From Streptomyces sp. NBC_00568 (lineage in GTDB: Bacteria > Actinomycetota > Actinomycetes > Streptomycetales > Streptomycetaceae): DNA of 64,000 nt. The stretch is from assembly GCF_026341855.1 (NCBI RefSeq), contig NZ_JAPENW010000001.1:248001-312000 (forward strand), read 5' to 3'. The translations under genes were made by a program, and so were the position numbers. The stretch's first letter is position 1, and each line of letters opens with the position of its first letter. Shown here piece by piece: positions 37,201 through 46,800 of the stretch. The notes beneath the pieces are model-generated. The model saw nothing but the letters and a program-made list of their open reading frames with translations. It did not search any database and had not been told where the DNA came from.

Positions 37201-37962
37201 ATGAGTAGTTCGGGAACGCGCGCGACGGTGTCCGGTGTGCTGCCGCTGGACACCACGGAGGACGTCCGCGAGCGGGGGGCCGGTGTCGCCCGTCAGGTCG
37301 CCGTCCTTCCCGTCGGCAGTCTCGAACAGCATGGCGCCTACCTGCCCCTGACCACGGACACCCTCGTGGCGTGCGCCATCGCGCGGGAGATCGCGGACGC
37401 CTATCCGGTGCATCTGCTTCCTCCGGTGACGATCTCCTGCTCGCACGAGCACGCCGGCTGGCCGGGTACCGTCAGCATCTCCTCCGTCACCCTGTACGCG
37501 GTCGTCCGGGACATCGCCGCCTCGCTGCGCCGCTCCGGCGTCGACACCCTGGTGGTGGTCAACGGGCACGGCGGTAATTACGTGTTGGGCAATGTAGTCC
37601 AGGAATCCGCGGGCACCGGTACGCGCATGGCGCTTTTCCCTGCCATGGAGGACTGGGAAGGCGCGTGTGAACGGGCCGGTGTGCAGACGTCGTTGCTCAC
37701 TGATATGCACGCGGGAGAAATCGAGACGTCCATTCTCCTGCATGCCCATCCGGAATGCGTCAAAGACGGTTATGAGGCCTCCGATTTCGTCGCCGACGAC
37801 CGCCGGCATCTGCTCACCCTCGGCATGTCGGCCTACACCGAGTCCGGGGTCATCGGCCGTCCCTCGATGGCCCGCGCCGAGAAGGGGAAGGAGCTCCTCG
37901 CCGGGCTGGCCGAGGCCTTCGGAGCGTATTTCTCGCTGCTGACGTCCGAGACGCTGCACTGA
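37201..37962 (+). CDS. Creatininase-family amidohydrolase, candidate FAPy deformylase
   Basis: A 253-aa metal-dependent amidohydrolase. Metal ligands of the family are visible: E42, H44 and D53 (GSLEQHGAYLPLTTDT), the NGHGGN motif, and H170/E173 in DMHAGEIETS. The archaeal ArfB enzyme that removes the formyl group from FAPy belongs to this family, and the neighbouring cyclohydrolase is predicted to make FAPy, so a matching deformylase role is plausible (inference). MftE of mycofactocin maturation is also in this family, but no other mft gene is present. ATG at 37201; in-frame GTG at 37192 is an alternative. Its 3' end overlaps the convergent flippase-like gene by 130 bp. Confidence 0.88.
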   Translation: MSSSGTRATVSGVLPLDTTEDVRERGAGVARQVAVLPVGSLEQHGAYLPLTTDTLVACAIAREIADAYPVHLLPPVTISCSHEHAGWPGTVSISSVTLYAVVRDIAASLRRSGVDTLVVVNGHGGNYVLGNVVQESAGTGTRMALFPAMEDWEGACERAGVQTSLLTDMHAGEIETSILLHAHPECVKDGYEASDFVADDRRHLLTLGMSAYTESGVIGRPSMARAEKGKELLAGLAEAFGAYFSLLTSETLH

Positions 37963-39179
37963 TCAGGCCCTCCCGCGCTCTCCTCGCGGGGGCGCCGGAG
38001 CGCGGCACCCCAGCGGACGACCAGGACCGCGGCGCCGGGCAGGCTCGCCGCGAAGCTGAGCACTCCGTAGATCACCGCGACGGTGAGGCCCATGCCCGCG
38101 CCGAGCCCGGCGGCGCCGAACGCCCAGGCGGTGACGCCCTCGCGGGGGCCCCAGCCGCCGATGTTCAGCGGCAGCCCCATGGCGAGCAGCGCGAGCAGCG
38201 CCAGCGGCATCAACTGGGCTACGGACGCGGTGGATCCGGCGACCCGGGCGGCGAGCACGAACATCGTCAGGTGACCGGCGAGCACCAGCACCGACGAGAG
38301 CGTCACGCCGGGCCAGCTGCCGCGGGCCAGCAGAGCGCCCCGCGCCTCGGCGAGCGCGCCGCGGACGGCGCCGTACCGGACGGCACCCACGGGGGCCCGG
38401 CCCTTGCGGACGGCACCCACGGTCACCACGCCGCACACCGAGACGATCGCGAGAATCAGCGCGGCCTCGCGGGACTCGGCGAGCACCGGTGACGGCTGGG
38501 TGAGCAGCACGATCGCACCGACGGCCACCAACACGGCCTGTCCCGCGGTGCGTTCGAGCACCACCGCGCGTACGCCCCGGCCGATGTCACCGGCGCTCTG
38601 CCCGTGCCGGACGGCGCGGTGCACATCGCCGAGGACTCCGCCGGGCAGCGCGGCGTTCAGGAACAGCGCACGGTAGTAGTCCGCGACGGCCGCGCCCAGC
38701 GGGAGCCGGATGCGCAGCTCACGCGCGACCAGGCACCAACGCCAGGCACTGAACACCGTGGTGAGCAGTCCGATCCCGATCGCCGCCCACAGTGTCGTGG
38801 CGTCGATCCGCCGGAGGCCGTCCAGGAACACCCCCGTGCCGAGCCGCCAGAGCAGCACGCCGAGGATGAGGACGCCCGCGACGGTGCCGAGGTGCGTACG
38901 GAGGCGACGGTCACCGAGCCGGGCCCGCAGGCCCCGCGCTGTTCCGGCCGCCGCGGGGCTCCCGGCGTCCGCGGCCGGGCCGGACTCCGGCCGGGTGCCC
39001 TCGGCGGCGGACTCGTGCACATCCGCACCGGGCTCGGCGAGAGTCCGGGCCTGGCCCGCGGTCGCACCCGGCGCCGCGGGGGTCCGGGGCAGGCTCGTGT
39101 TCAGGGGCGGGCCGTCGAGGCCGGGGGGCGCGGCCGCCGGGGCGGAGGCCACTCCCACCGTCTCCAGGCCCGCGCTCAC
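37833..39179 (-). CDS. Flippase-like multi-span membrane protein (lysylphosphatidylglycerol synthase TM family)
   Basis: A 448-aa membrane protein. An N-terminal Ala/Pro-rich tail of about 95 residues precedes about eight hydrophobic spans typical of the UPF0104/LPG-synthase transmembrane family (YYRALFLNAALPGGVLGDVH; MGLPLNIGGWGPREGVTAWA). Relatives move or handle lipid-linked intermediates. The GTG start is in a GTGA overlap with the methyltransferase stop. The last 43 residues are read through the antisense of the creatininase gene, with no spans, suggesting a 3' extension after loss of a nearer stop. Confidence 0.85.
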   Translation of the reverse strand: MSAGLETVGVASAPAAAPPGLDGPPLNTSLPRTPAAPGATAGQARTLAEPGADVHESAAEGTRPESGPAADAGSPAAAGTARGLRARLGDRRLRTHLGTVAGVLILGVLLWRLGTGVFLDGLRRIDATTLWAAIGIGLLTTVFSAWRWCLVARELRIRLPLGAAVADYYRALFLNAALPGGVLGDVHRAVRHGQSAGDIGRGVRAVVLERTAGQAVLVAVGAIVLLTQPSPVLAESREAALILAIVSVCGVVTVGAVRKGRAPVGAVRYGAVRGALAEARGALLARGSWPGVTLSSVLVLAGHLTMFVLAARVAGSTASVAQLMPLALLALLAMGLPLNIGGWGPREGVTAWAFGAAGLGAGMGLTVAVIYGVLSFAASLPGAAVLVVRWGAALRRPREESAGGPDQCSVSDVSSEKYAPKASASPARSSFPFSARAIEGRPMTPDSV

Positions 39180-40114
39180 ACCGCACCCCCGGTCGGGTGC
39201 GGCAGGGCCAGCACATCGCTGTGGTGGACGACGACGCGCAGCTCGCCCGCGGCGCACGCCGCCAGGCGGGAGTTCAGATACGTCTCCGCCCGTGCCGCCA
39301 GGTCGGGGCGCTGTTCCACCGCCGCGCCGACCCAGCCGCGCAGCCACTCCGCGGTGAGGGCGGCCTCGTCGGGGCCGAGCCGCCAGGGGCTCGGATGCAC
39401 CCGCACCGTCGCGCCGTGGCGGCCGAACGCCTCGCAGGCGGCCGTGATGGCCTCCGGGCCGAGCAGTTCGCCGCGCCGCTGGTGGGCGTCGAACGCCTCG
39501 GCGATCTCGGCGTCCATCGGCTCGGCCGGGGTGAGTTCGACGCGTCCGACGACGGACAGCGTCAGCAGGGCCGGCACACCGGCGCCGGCGCAGGCCGCCG
39601 CGAGCCGGTCGATCTCCTCGCCGGTGAGCACGTCGAGCAGCGCCGACGCGGTCACCAGGGAGGCGCCGGCCAGGGCGTCCGCGGTCAGCCGGCCGATGTC
39701 ACCGCGCTGGGTGGTGACGCCGACGTGGCTGCCGTCGGCCGCCGCCTTGGGCGCTCCGACCGTGGCGAAGTGCAGCAGGTACGGGTCCCGGTCGTGCAGG
39801 ATCCAGTGCTGGGCGCCGTCGAGCCGGGGCGCCAGCCAGCGCCCCATGGAGCCGGTGCCGCAGCCCAGGTCGTGGATGACCAGGTCGCCGCCGCGCACCG
39901 GCCGGTTGGCCAGCCGGATGCGCAGCGGGTCGAGCAGATCGGCCGCCCGCGCGGCGGCGTCGGCGGGTTCGCGCAGCTGGAGCCACTGGGGCGCGAAGCG
40001 CGGCACCTCGTCGGTGTCCGCATCCCCGACTCGCTGACCGGGCACGCCCGTCCTCACCTTCTCCTCGGGAAGGCCGGAGTCCGGCCCGCTCGCGGGAGTC
40101 GTCGCGGTACTCAC
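39176..40114 (-). CDS. Class I SAM-dependent methyltransferase
   Basis: A 312-aa protein with a Rossmann-type SAM-binding fold: motif I is VIHDLGCGTGSMGRWLAP, followed by an acidic end of strand 2 (HWILHDRDP) and motif III-like LVTASALLDVLT. Its GTG is in a GTGA overlap with the glycosyltransferase stop, and its stop overlaps the flippase-like gene in the same way, so four genes from PTPS to flippase are coupled. The methylated group is unknown. Confidence 0.88.
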   Translation of the reverse strand: MSTATTPASGPDSGLPEEKVRTGVPGQRVGDADTDEVPRFAPQWLQLREPADAAARAADLLDPLRIRLANRPVRGGDLVIHDLGCGTGSMGRWLAPRLDGAQHWILHDRDPYLLHFATVGAPKAAADGSHVGVTTQRGDIGRLTADALAGASLVTASALLDVLTGEEIDRLAAACAGAGVPALLTLSVVGRVELTPAEPMDAEIAEAFDAHQRRGELLGPEAITAACEAFGRHGATVRVHPSPWRLGPDEAALTAEWLRGWVGAAVEQRPDLAARAETYLNSRLAACAAGELRVVVHHSDVLALPHPTGGAV

Positions 40115-41334
40115 GCGGCCCTCCGGGGTTCGTGGGGCAGCCGGCCGAGCACACCGGCCAGGCTGCGCGCGGTGGTCGCCCAGCCGTCGAGCGCGGCGCG
40201 CCGTCCGCGGGCGGCGGCCTTCAGCCGCCGGCGTACGTCGGCCTCGCCGAACCAGCCGCGCAGTTCGGTGGCGAGCGCCGCCGGGTCCTCCGGCGGTACG
40301 AGGATGCCGGGCACTCCGCCGTCGGGGGCGCGTCCGACGGCCTCGGGCAGACCGCCGACGTCCGTGGCGAGCACCGGGATGCCGCGTGCCAGGGCCTCGG
40401 TGACGGCCATGCCGTAGGTCTCCGCGTACGAGGTGAGGACCATGAGGTCGGCGGCGGCGTAGCTGGCGTCGAGTTCGGCACCGGCCTGCGGTCCGGCGAG
40501 GTGCAGCCGGTCACCGAGGCCGTACTTGGCGATCAGGCCGCGCAGTTGGGCGACGTAGGCCGGGTCCTGGCCGAGTCCGCCGACGCACACGCAGCTCCAG
40601 GGCAGGTCGGTGACGGTCGCGAGGGCCTCGATGAGGCGGTGCTGCCCCTTGCGCGGGGTGACGGCGGCGACGCACAGCAGCCGCGAGACACCGTCGGTGC
40701 CGGAGGCGAGCGGTGCGATGTCGGCACCGGGCGCGGCGACGTGGACACGGTCGGGGGCGAGGCCGTGGTGGGCGACGAGCCGGCGGACGGCCCAGTCGCT
40801 GGTGGCCACGACGGCCGACACGGCCCGCAGTGTCGTACGTTCCCGGGCGTCCAGGTCGGCGGCCACGGCGGGCTGGAGTCCGGTCTCGTCGCCGAGCGGC
40901 AGGTGCACGAGCACGACGAGACGCAGCCGGTCGGCCTCGGGGACGACGATCTCGGGGACGCCGCAGGCGACGATCCCGTCGAGGAGGACGACCGTGCCGT
41001 CGGGCAGGTCGGCCAGTGTCCTGGCGAGTTCCGTACGGGCGGAGATTCCGGGGCGGGGCCATTCGCCGGGGACGGCGTGCCGGTGGACCTGCCAGCCGAA
41101 GCCGGGCAGGTCCAGGCAGAGCCGGCGGTCGTAGGCGTTGCCGCCGCTCGGCGCGGTCGCGTCGTCGACGCCGCCCGGCATCACGAAGTGCACGGAGCGC
41201 AGGGACATGGGGATGATCTCGGCGTTCTTGAGAGCCGTGTGCTGCACGGGCACGTAGTTGAGGGCGCCCGGGCCGACGGTCGCGGAGGTCTGGCCGGACC
41301 GTGCGGACGCCTGGTCGAGGCTCACGTCGGTCAC
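40111..41334 (-). CDS. GT4-family glycosyltransferase
   Basis: A 407-aa retaining glycosyltransferase with two Rossmann domains (GT-B). N-terminal part: [21 protein letters not shown]-terminal donor-binding part: [20 protein letters not shown], then [20 protein letters not shown] with the E-x7-E motif, and [15 protein letters not shown] start in GTGA overlap with the PTPS-like gene; an internal ATG at residue 43 (MSLRSVHF) is an alternative. Likely adds a sugar to the product of the cluster; donor and acceptor unknown. Confidence 0.9.
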   Translation of the reverse strand: MTDVSLDQASARSGQTSATVGPGALNYVPVQHTALKNAEIIPMSLRSVHFVMPGGVDDATAPSGGNAYDRRLCLDLPGFGWQVHRHAVPGEWPRPGISARTELARTLADLPDGTVVLLDGIVACGVPEIVVPEADRLRLVVLVHLPLGDETGLQPAVAADLDARERTTLRAVSAVVATSDWAVRRLVAHHGLAPDRVHVAAPGADIAPLASGTDGVSRLLCVAAVTPRKGQHRLIEALATVTDLPWSCVCVGGLGQDPAYVAQLRGLIAKYGLGDRLHLAGPQAGAELDASYAAADLMVLTSYAETYGMAVTEALARGIPVLATDVGGLPEAVGRAPDGGVPGILVPPEDPAALATELRGWFGEADVRRRLKAAARGRRAALDGWATTARSLAGVLGRLPHEPRRAA

Positions 41335-41729
41335 AGGGCACGCTCGTAACTCGCCCAGGCGATGTGCGACTCGTGCAGGGTGACGGTGATGCCGGTGAGT
41401 CCGTGGGCACCTTCGCCGAGGGCTCCGGCGTGCACGCGGTCGGCGAGCCGGTCGGCGACGACCTTCGCCAGGAACTCGGTCGAGGTGTTGGTGTCCTTGA
41501 AGTCCGGCTCGCTGTCGAGATTGCGGTAGTTCAACTCGCTGACGACGGCGCCGAGCTCCTGCGTGGCCAGTCCGATGTCGACGACGATGTTGTCGTCGTC
41601 CAGCTCGGTGCGGCGGAAGGTGGCGTCCACCAGGAACGTCGCCCCGTGCAGGCGCTGCGCGGGTCCGAAGACCTCGCCACGGAAGCTGTGGGCGATCATC
41701 AGGTGATCGCGGACGGTGATGCTGAACAA
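41331..41729 (-). CDS. 6-pyruvoyltetrahydropterin synthase-like T-fold protein lacking zinc and Cys residues
   Basis: A 132-aa T-fold protein. Normal PTPS/QueD enzymes have a catalytic Cys four residues before an HGH zinc motif. Here the stretch is [11 protein letters not shown]: Ala24 takes the Cys place and Ala30 replaces the second His of HGH. Only His14 and His28 of the zinc triad remain. The S. coelicolor homologue SCO6650 is known (recalled, crystal structure) to lack zinc and the triad yet keep a pterin-like pocket. TTG start with GGAGGG 7 bases upstream. The protein probably binds a pterin or pyrimidine made by the cluster; its reaction is unknown. Confidence 0.9.
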   Translation of the reverse strand: MFSITVRDHLMIAHSFRGEVFGPAQRLHGATFLVDATFRRTELDDDNIVVDIGLATQELGAVVSELNYRNLDSEPDFKDTNTSTEFLAKVVADRLADRVHAGALGEGAHGLTGITVTLHESHIAWASYERAL

Positions 41730-41865
41730 CGGACGACCCTCCAGGTGCGGTGCGTCTGATCCTCTGCCGGGATCACGTCGTGTAGTACGGCTGTCCGGTT
41801 CACCTTGTTCAGCCGCTTGTCGGCCTTTCTTCGGATTGCCTGAGGTCAGGCCGGTTCTCGTCGGC

Positions 41866-42846
41866 TCAAACCTCTTCGTAGGCCACGCGGTGGCACAGGG
41901 CGGGTATCGATCCGGAGGCCAGTTTCCCCATCACGTCGGGTAGTTCTCCGAAGGCGCACTCGCCGGTGATCAGGGCGTCGAAGGCCGGTTCGGCGAGGAG
42001 TTCCAGGGCGAGCGCGAGACGGTCGGCGTAGGTCCGTCCGGCCCGGCCCGATGGGGAAACGGAACCCACCTGGCTGCTGCGCAGGGTCAGGCGGCGGGAG
42101 TGGAAGGCCTCCCCGAGCGGCAGGCTGACGCGGCGGTCGCCGTACCAGCTCAGCTCGATGACGGTTCCCTCCGGGGCGAGCAGGTCGAGGGCGCGGGTGA
42201 GTCCGGCCTCGGTGGCGCTGGCGTGCACGACGAGGTCGAGTTCACCGGCGGCGTCCTCGGGGAGCGCGAAGTCGATGCCGAGCGCCCGGGCGACGGCGCC
42301 GCGTGCCGGGTCGGCGTCGACGAGCTGGACCCGTACGCCCGGGAAGCGGGCGAGCAGCGCGGCGACCGAGCAGCCGACCATGCCGCCACCGACCACGGCG
42401 ATCCGGTCGCCGATCAGCGGGGCGGCGTCCCACAGGGCGTTGACCGCGGTCTCGACGGTGCCGGCGAGGATGGCGCGGGAGGCGGGCACGGACTCGGGTA
42501 CGACCGTCACGGCGCTGGCCGGGACGACGTACCGCGTCTGGTGCGGGTAGAGGCAGAAGACCGTGCGCCCGAGCAGATGCCCGGGCCCTTCCTCCACCTG
42601 GCCGACGCTCAGATAGCCGTATTTCACGGGCGCGGGGAAATCCCCGTCCTGGAACGGCGCGCGCATCGCGGCGTGCTGGTTCTCCGGGACTCCCCCGCGA
42701 AAGACGAGGGTCTCGGTGCCCCTGCTCACTCCTGAGTAGAGCGTGCGTACGAGCACCTCGCCCTCGGCGGGCGCGGACAGGGCGACGTCCCGGATCTCGC
42801 CGTGGCCCGGCGACGCGAGCCAGAAGGCGCGAGCTGTGAGTTCCAT
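41866..42846 (-). CDS. MDR-superfamily alcohol dehydrogenase-like protein
   Basis: A 326-aa NAD(P)-dependent oxidoreductase. N-terminal GroES-like part ([18 protein letters not shown]) and Rossmann part with [20 protein letters not shown]. The usual catalytic zinc ligands are not seen at their normal places: SGVSRGTE stands where zinc enzymes have a Cys motif, so it is probably a non-zinc member. ATG with a GGGGG ribosome site. It starts the minus-strand gene run that continues after 136 bp with the PTPS-like gene. Substrate unknown. Confidence 0.88.
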   Translation of the reverse strand: MELTARAFWLASPGHGEIRDVALSAPAEGEVLVRTLYSGVSRGTETLVFRGGVPENQHAAMRAPFQDGDFPAPVKYGYLSVGQVEEGPGHLLGRTVFCLYPHQTRYVVPASAVTVVPESVPASRAILAGTVETAVNALWDAAPLIGDRIAVVGGGMVGCSVAALLARFPGVRVQLVDADPARGAVARALGIDFALPEDAAGELDLVVHASATEAGLTRALDLLAPEGTVIELSWYGDRRVSLPLGEAFHSRRLTLRSSQVGSVSPSGRAGRTYADRLALALELLAEPAFDALITGECAFGELPDVMGKLASGSIPALCHRVAYEEV

Positions 42847-42954
42847 GAGCGTCCCCCTGAACGATGGAGCAGATCTTCACGTACGGACCAGTGACAAGTC
42901 GCGCACACGGTACGCGGCGTTGATCGAATCTGTCATACGGCCGGAGGATGTGCG

Positions 42955-43758
42955 GTGGCCCTGAACAACACGTACGGCGCGAGGCTTCCCCAGCAGGAGA
43001 CCATGGTGGGAGCCGGTGTGCAGCTCCTGCTGCTCGCCCTGCTGGGCACGGCGATCGGGCTGGGACCCGCGGGCTGGCTGACCGGTCTCGCCTTCGGGAT
43101 CGCCACCTGGGCGGTGCTCACCCGTGCCCTGCGGCGCACGCAGCCCAGCTCCTTCGGACCCGCCAACCGTGTCACCCTCGGCCGCGCGATCCTGGTGGGC
43201 GGCGTCACCGCCCTGGTCGCGGACTCCTTCCAGAGCTCGCCGCCGGTGAGTCTGCTGGTCGGTCTGACGGCGGTGGCCCTGATCCTCGACGGCGTCGACG
43301 GCAAGGTCGCCCGGCGGACCGGCACGTCCTCCGCCCTGGGCGCGCGCTTCGACATGGAGGTGGACGCGTTCCTGATCCTCGTGCTGAGCGTGTACGTCGG
43401 GATGTCGCTCGGCCCGTGGGTGCTGCTGATCGGCACGATGCGGTACGCGTTCGTCGCGGCGGCCCGGGTGATGCCGTGGCTGAACGCCGCGCTGCCGCCG
43501 AGCATGGCGCGCAAGACGGTGGCGGCCATGCAGGGCGTCATCCTGCTGGTCGCGGGCGCCGGGGTCCTGCCGTACGCGGTGACGCTGGGGGCCGTCCTGC
43601 TGGCCCTCGGGCTGCTCGTGTGGTCGTTCGGCCGTGACATCGGGTGGCTGTGGCGGCAGAGCCGCCGTGGACCCGTCGAGCCGGTCCGGAAGGACGGGGC
43701 CGGGGACGAGCGGCCGCGGGAGCTGGTCGGCGCGGCCGCGGCCCGTTCCGACCGCTGA
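42955..43758 (+). CDS. CDP-alcohol phosphatidyltransferase family protein
   Basis: A 267-aa membrane enzyme with the CDP-alcohol phosphotransferase motif in ILDGVDGKVARRTGTSSALG followed by ARFDMEVDA, supplying the metal-binding Asp residues. It joins a CDP-linked alcohol (often CDP-diacylglycerol) to a second alcohol at the membrane. About six spans. GTG with GGAGGA at 42943-42948. Divergent from the MDR dehydrogenase (108 bp apart) and adjacent to the GTP-derived cluster, so it may make a phosphodiester-linked lipid of that product (inference). Confidence 0.88.
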   Translation: MALNNTYGARLPQQETMVGAGVQLLLLALLGTAIGLGPAGWLTGLAFGIATWAVLTRALRRTQPSSFGPANRVTLGRAILVGGVTALVADSFQSSPPVSLLVGLTAVALILDGVDGKVARRTGTSSALGARFDMEVDAFLILVLSVYVGMSLGPWVLLIGTMRYAFVAAARVMPWLNAALPPSMARKTVAAMQGVILLVAGAGVLPYAVTLGAVLLALGLLVWSFGRDIGWLWRQSRRGPVEPVRKDGAGDERPRELVGAAAARSDR

Positions 43759-43812
43759 GTCACCTGCCCGCGCGGGTGGCACGGTGCAGGTCACGGGTGT
43801 CCGCGGGGATGT

Positions 43813-46800
43813 TCAGTAAGTGATCTTCACGCCGCGGACCGTGTGGTTGTCCGTAGTACTACCGGTGGCGGCGGCAAAACCGACCAGGACGTTCTGCGGC
43901 AGGGCGACGGCCGTGTCGATGACCTGTGTGCCGTCCACAGCGACCAGGACGTGTCCGGCGGTCGTCACGGTCACGTCGACGACATGGGTGCCGGTCCGCA
44001 GGGCGGGCACGGCGGTCGAGGTGGCGGCATAGGTGAACGGCGAACCGGTTCCGCCGACGGCCACCCCGACGAAGTTGGCCGACGGGTCACCGGTGTTGCG
44101 ATGGGTGTCCAGGGTGACGGCGATGCCCGGCAGACCCGCGTAGCCGAGGCCACCGCCTCCCGCGCCCAGTGCCGTCGGAGTCGCCTTGGCCGCGTCGAGC
44201 AGCAGCAGGGCGAGACCGTCGGCGCCACTGCCGCCGCCGATCGCGGCGGTGAAGGTCGCCTTGAGGCGGGCCGACGGTACGGCGGTGCCCTGGACGGCGG
44301 ACCCCCTGGCGCTCTGCACGGCCTGGGTGAGTACCAGGTCGGTGCCGGACAGCGCCGCGGAACCGTTGTAGGTCCAGCGGTTGGGGCCGGGCGGCGGCAC
44401 CGCGTACGAGGTCGCGGTGATGACCGCGTCCCGTACGGAGTGGATGTCGGTCTTGTCGCCGTTGGCGCCGGTGAAGGCGAGCAGCGCCGTCGGCGGCAGC
44501 GAGTTGACCGTGGTGTTCAGCAGCCGGATGCCGTCCATCGAGACGGTGAGGGTCTTCCCCGAGACGGACACGGAGACGGTGTGCGGGCCCGAGCGGAGGT
44601 TCGGAACGCTGGTGGTGGTCGCCGCGTAGGTGAGGGCCCCGTTGCTCGTGGCGGCGGTGATGCCGACGAAGTTCGCGGACGGCTCACCGGTGTTGCGGTA
44701 GGTGTCGAAGGTGATGGCCACGCCGGGCTTGCCCGCCCAGCCGAGGCCGCCGCCGTCGGTGCCCAGCGCGGTGGGGGTGGCTCCGGCCGGGTCCAGGAGG
44801 CCGAAGGTGAGGCCGTCGCCGCCGCTGCCACCGCCGATGACCGTGGAGAACGCGGCCTTGAGACCATCGGTGACCACCGGGACCGGGAAGACGGCCGAGC
44901 CCGCCTGGTGGGCCGCGGTCCGGGTGAGCTGCAGGTCGGCGCCGGACAGCAGGGCGGAACCGTTGAGCTTCCAGCCGCCGTCCCCGGGTGCCGGGACGGT
45001 GACCCGGCCGGGCGCGGTCCCGGTGCCGGTCAGTGATTCGTTCTGCGGTCCGCGGCCGTCGTCGGAGGTCAGCTGGTAGGTACCGGAAGCCGCGCCCACG
45101 GCGGTCGGGGAGAAGGTGACCGCCTGGTGGATCACGTCCTCCGGGCCGATGACCTGGCCTTCGCTGAGCGGGTTCGTCACCTGGAACGGGGCCGCGGGCG
45201 GGGCCGCCTTGGTGACGGTGAGCGGAATGTTGCCGGTGTTGCTGATGTCGAAGGTCTTGGTGACCGATTTCCCGACGGCCACACTGCCGAAGCCGGTCGA
45301 CGTCGGGGTGACGGTCAGACGCGCCTCGCCGACCACCGCGCCGCCGGTGAGCCGGACGGCGGCGGTGCCGTTCGTTCCGGTGACGGACAGCGTGCCGGAG
45401 TGTTCTCCCGCGGCCGTCGGGGCGTACCTCACCTGGACGGTGACGGACTGCTGGGGCTGGACGAGGGCGCCGTCGGCAGGCAGTCCATCGACGCCGAAGG
45501 GCGCGTCCGGTGACGTGCTCGCCGAGACCGTCTCGGCCTCGGTGCCGGTGTTGGTGAAGCTCACGCCCAGGGTCTTGACGGTTCCGGTGGCCACCGTGCC
45601 GAACGCCAGCTCGGAGGGGAAGGCGGTGAGGCCGGGGCGGGTGCCGTAGCCGGTCAGCCCGAGCCCCACCGCGCCGGTGTCCGTGGTGACCGTCAGCACC
45701 GAACTGTCCCCTCCCGGCGAGGTCGGCGAGAACGACACCGGAACCGTGTAGCTGTCGCCCTCGTGCAGGGTGACCGGCAGGCCGGTGGGCGCGGCGGAGA
45801 ACTGGCCGCCCGGCGCCGCTGCGACCGCCGAGATCGTGACGTCCTCGGTGGCGGTCACCTTCGCGGTGCCCTGGCCGGTGCCTCCCACGGCGACCTTGCC
45901 GAAGTCCACCGGACCGCCGGTCAGCGCGCCGGTGGACGGCCGGCCGAAGCCGAGCACATGGCCGTCGCGGGTGCCGACGTAGACCCTCCCCCCGTCGGTG
46001 GCGGGTACGGAGAACTTGGACACGGTGCCGATCGGCGCCGAATAGCGCAGGTTCAGGGTGCCCTTGACCGGTACGGCGTCGTACGCGCGCAGCTGGCCGT
46101 TGGCCCCGTTGGAGCCGTCCGAGTAGACCGCCCAGACGAGAGCGGAGCCCGGAGTGGTGCCGGTGGAGGTCACCACGGGTGACCCCGAGGTGTAGCCGAA
46201 GGTGCCGGTACTGGTGCCGGTGTTGGTCAGGGTGGGCAGGCCGGCGCCGTTCGTGCCGTAGGCGAAGGCGCGCAACGGACCCTTGCTCCCGATCGTGTAG
46301 ACGTAGCCGCCCTCACCGCCGTACGCGGCCGGGTGCCCCCAGACACCCTCGTACGGGCCGAAGGTGCCGAGGACGCCGTCGGTTCCGCCGGGGCCCTGGG
46401 AACGGCCGCCCAGGTTGTCGCGGTCGAGGAGGAACAGGCGGCCGTCCTTGCCGATCTCCACCAGCAGACGGGGGTGCTGGGCGGTGCCGAAGGCGGGTCC
46501 GGGCAGCGCCGTCGGCCCGCCGGAGCCGAGGTCGGTGTCGTTGGTGTCGAGGGTCGGGGCGTTGCTGGGGCTGAAGAAGTCCTGCGCGGACATCGTGCCG
46601 TCGCTGTTGACCCCGAGGCGGACCACCGACTCGGCGAGCCGGCCCGGTGGCTGCGAACCCGGGCCGGGCGCCGGGGAGATGCCGTTCCCGGTGGACAGGA
46701 ACATCCGGCCCGGGCCGTCGGAGACCAGACCGCCACCGCTCATCCAGATGCCCGCCATGCCGTTGGCGGAGGAGTCCTCGGTGGCCCACAGCGTGGTGGC

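Noticed and set aside
37201..37962. Mycofactocin gene mftE
   Set aside because: The protein is in the same family, but no mftA, mftB, mftC or mftF homologue is in the window.
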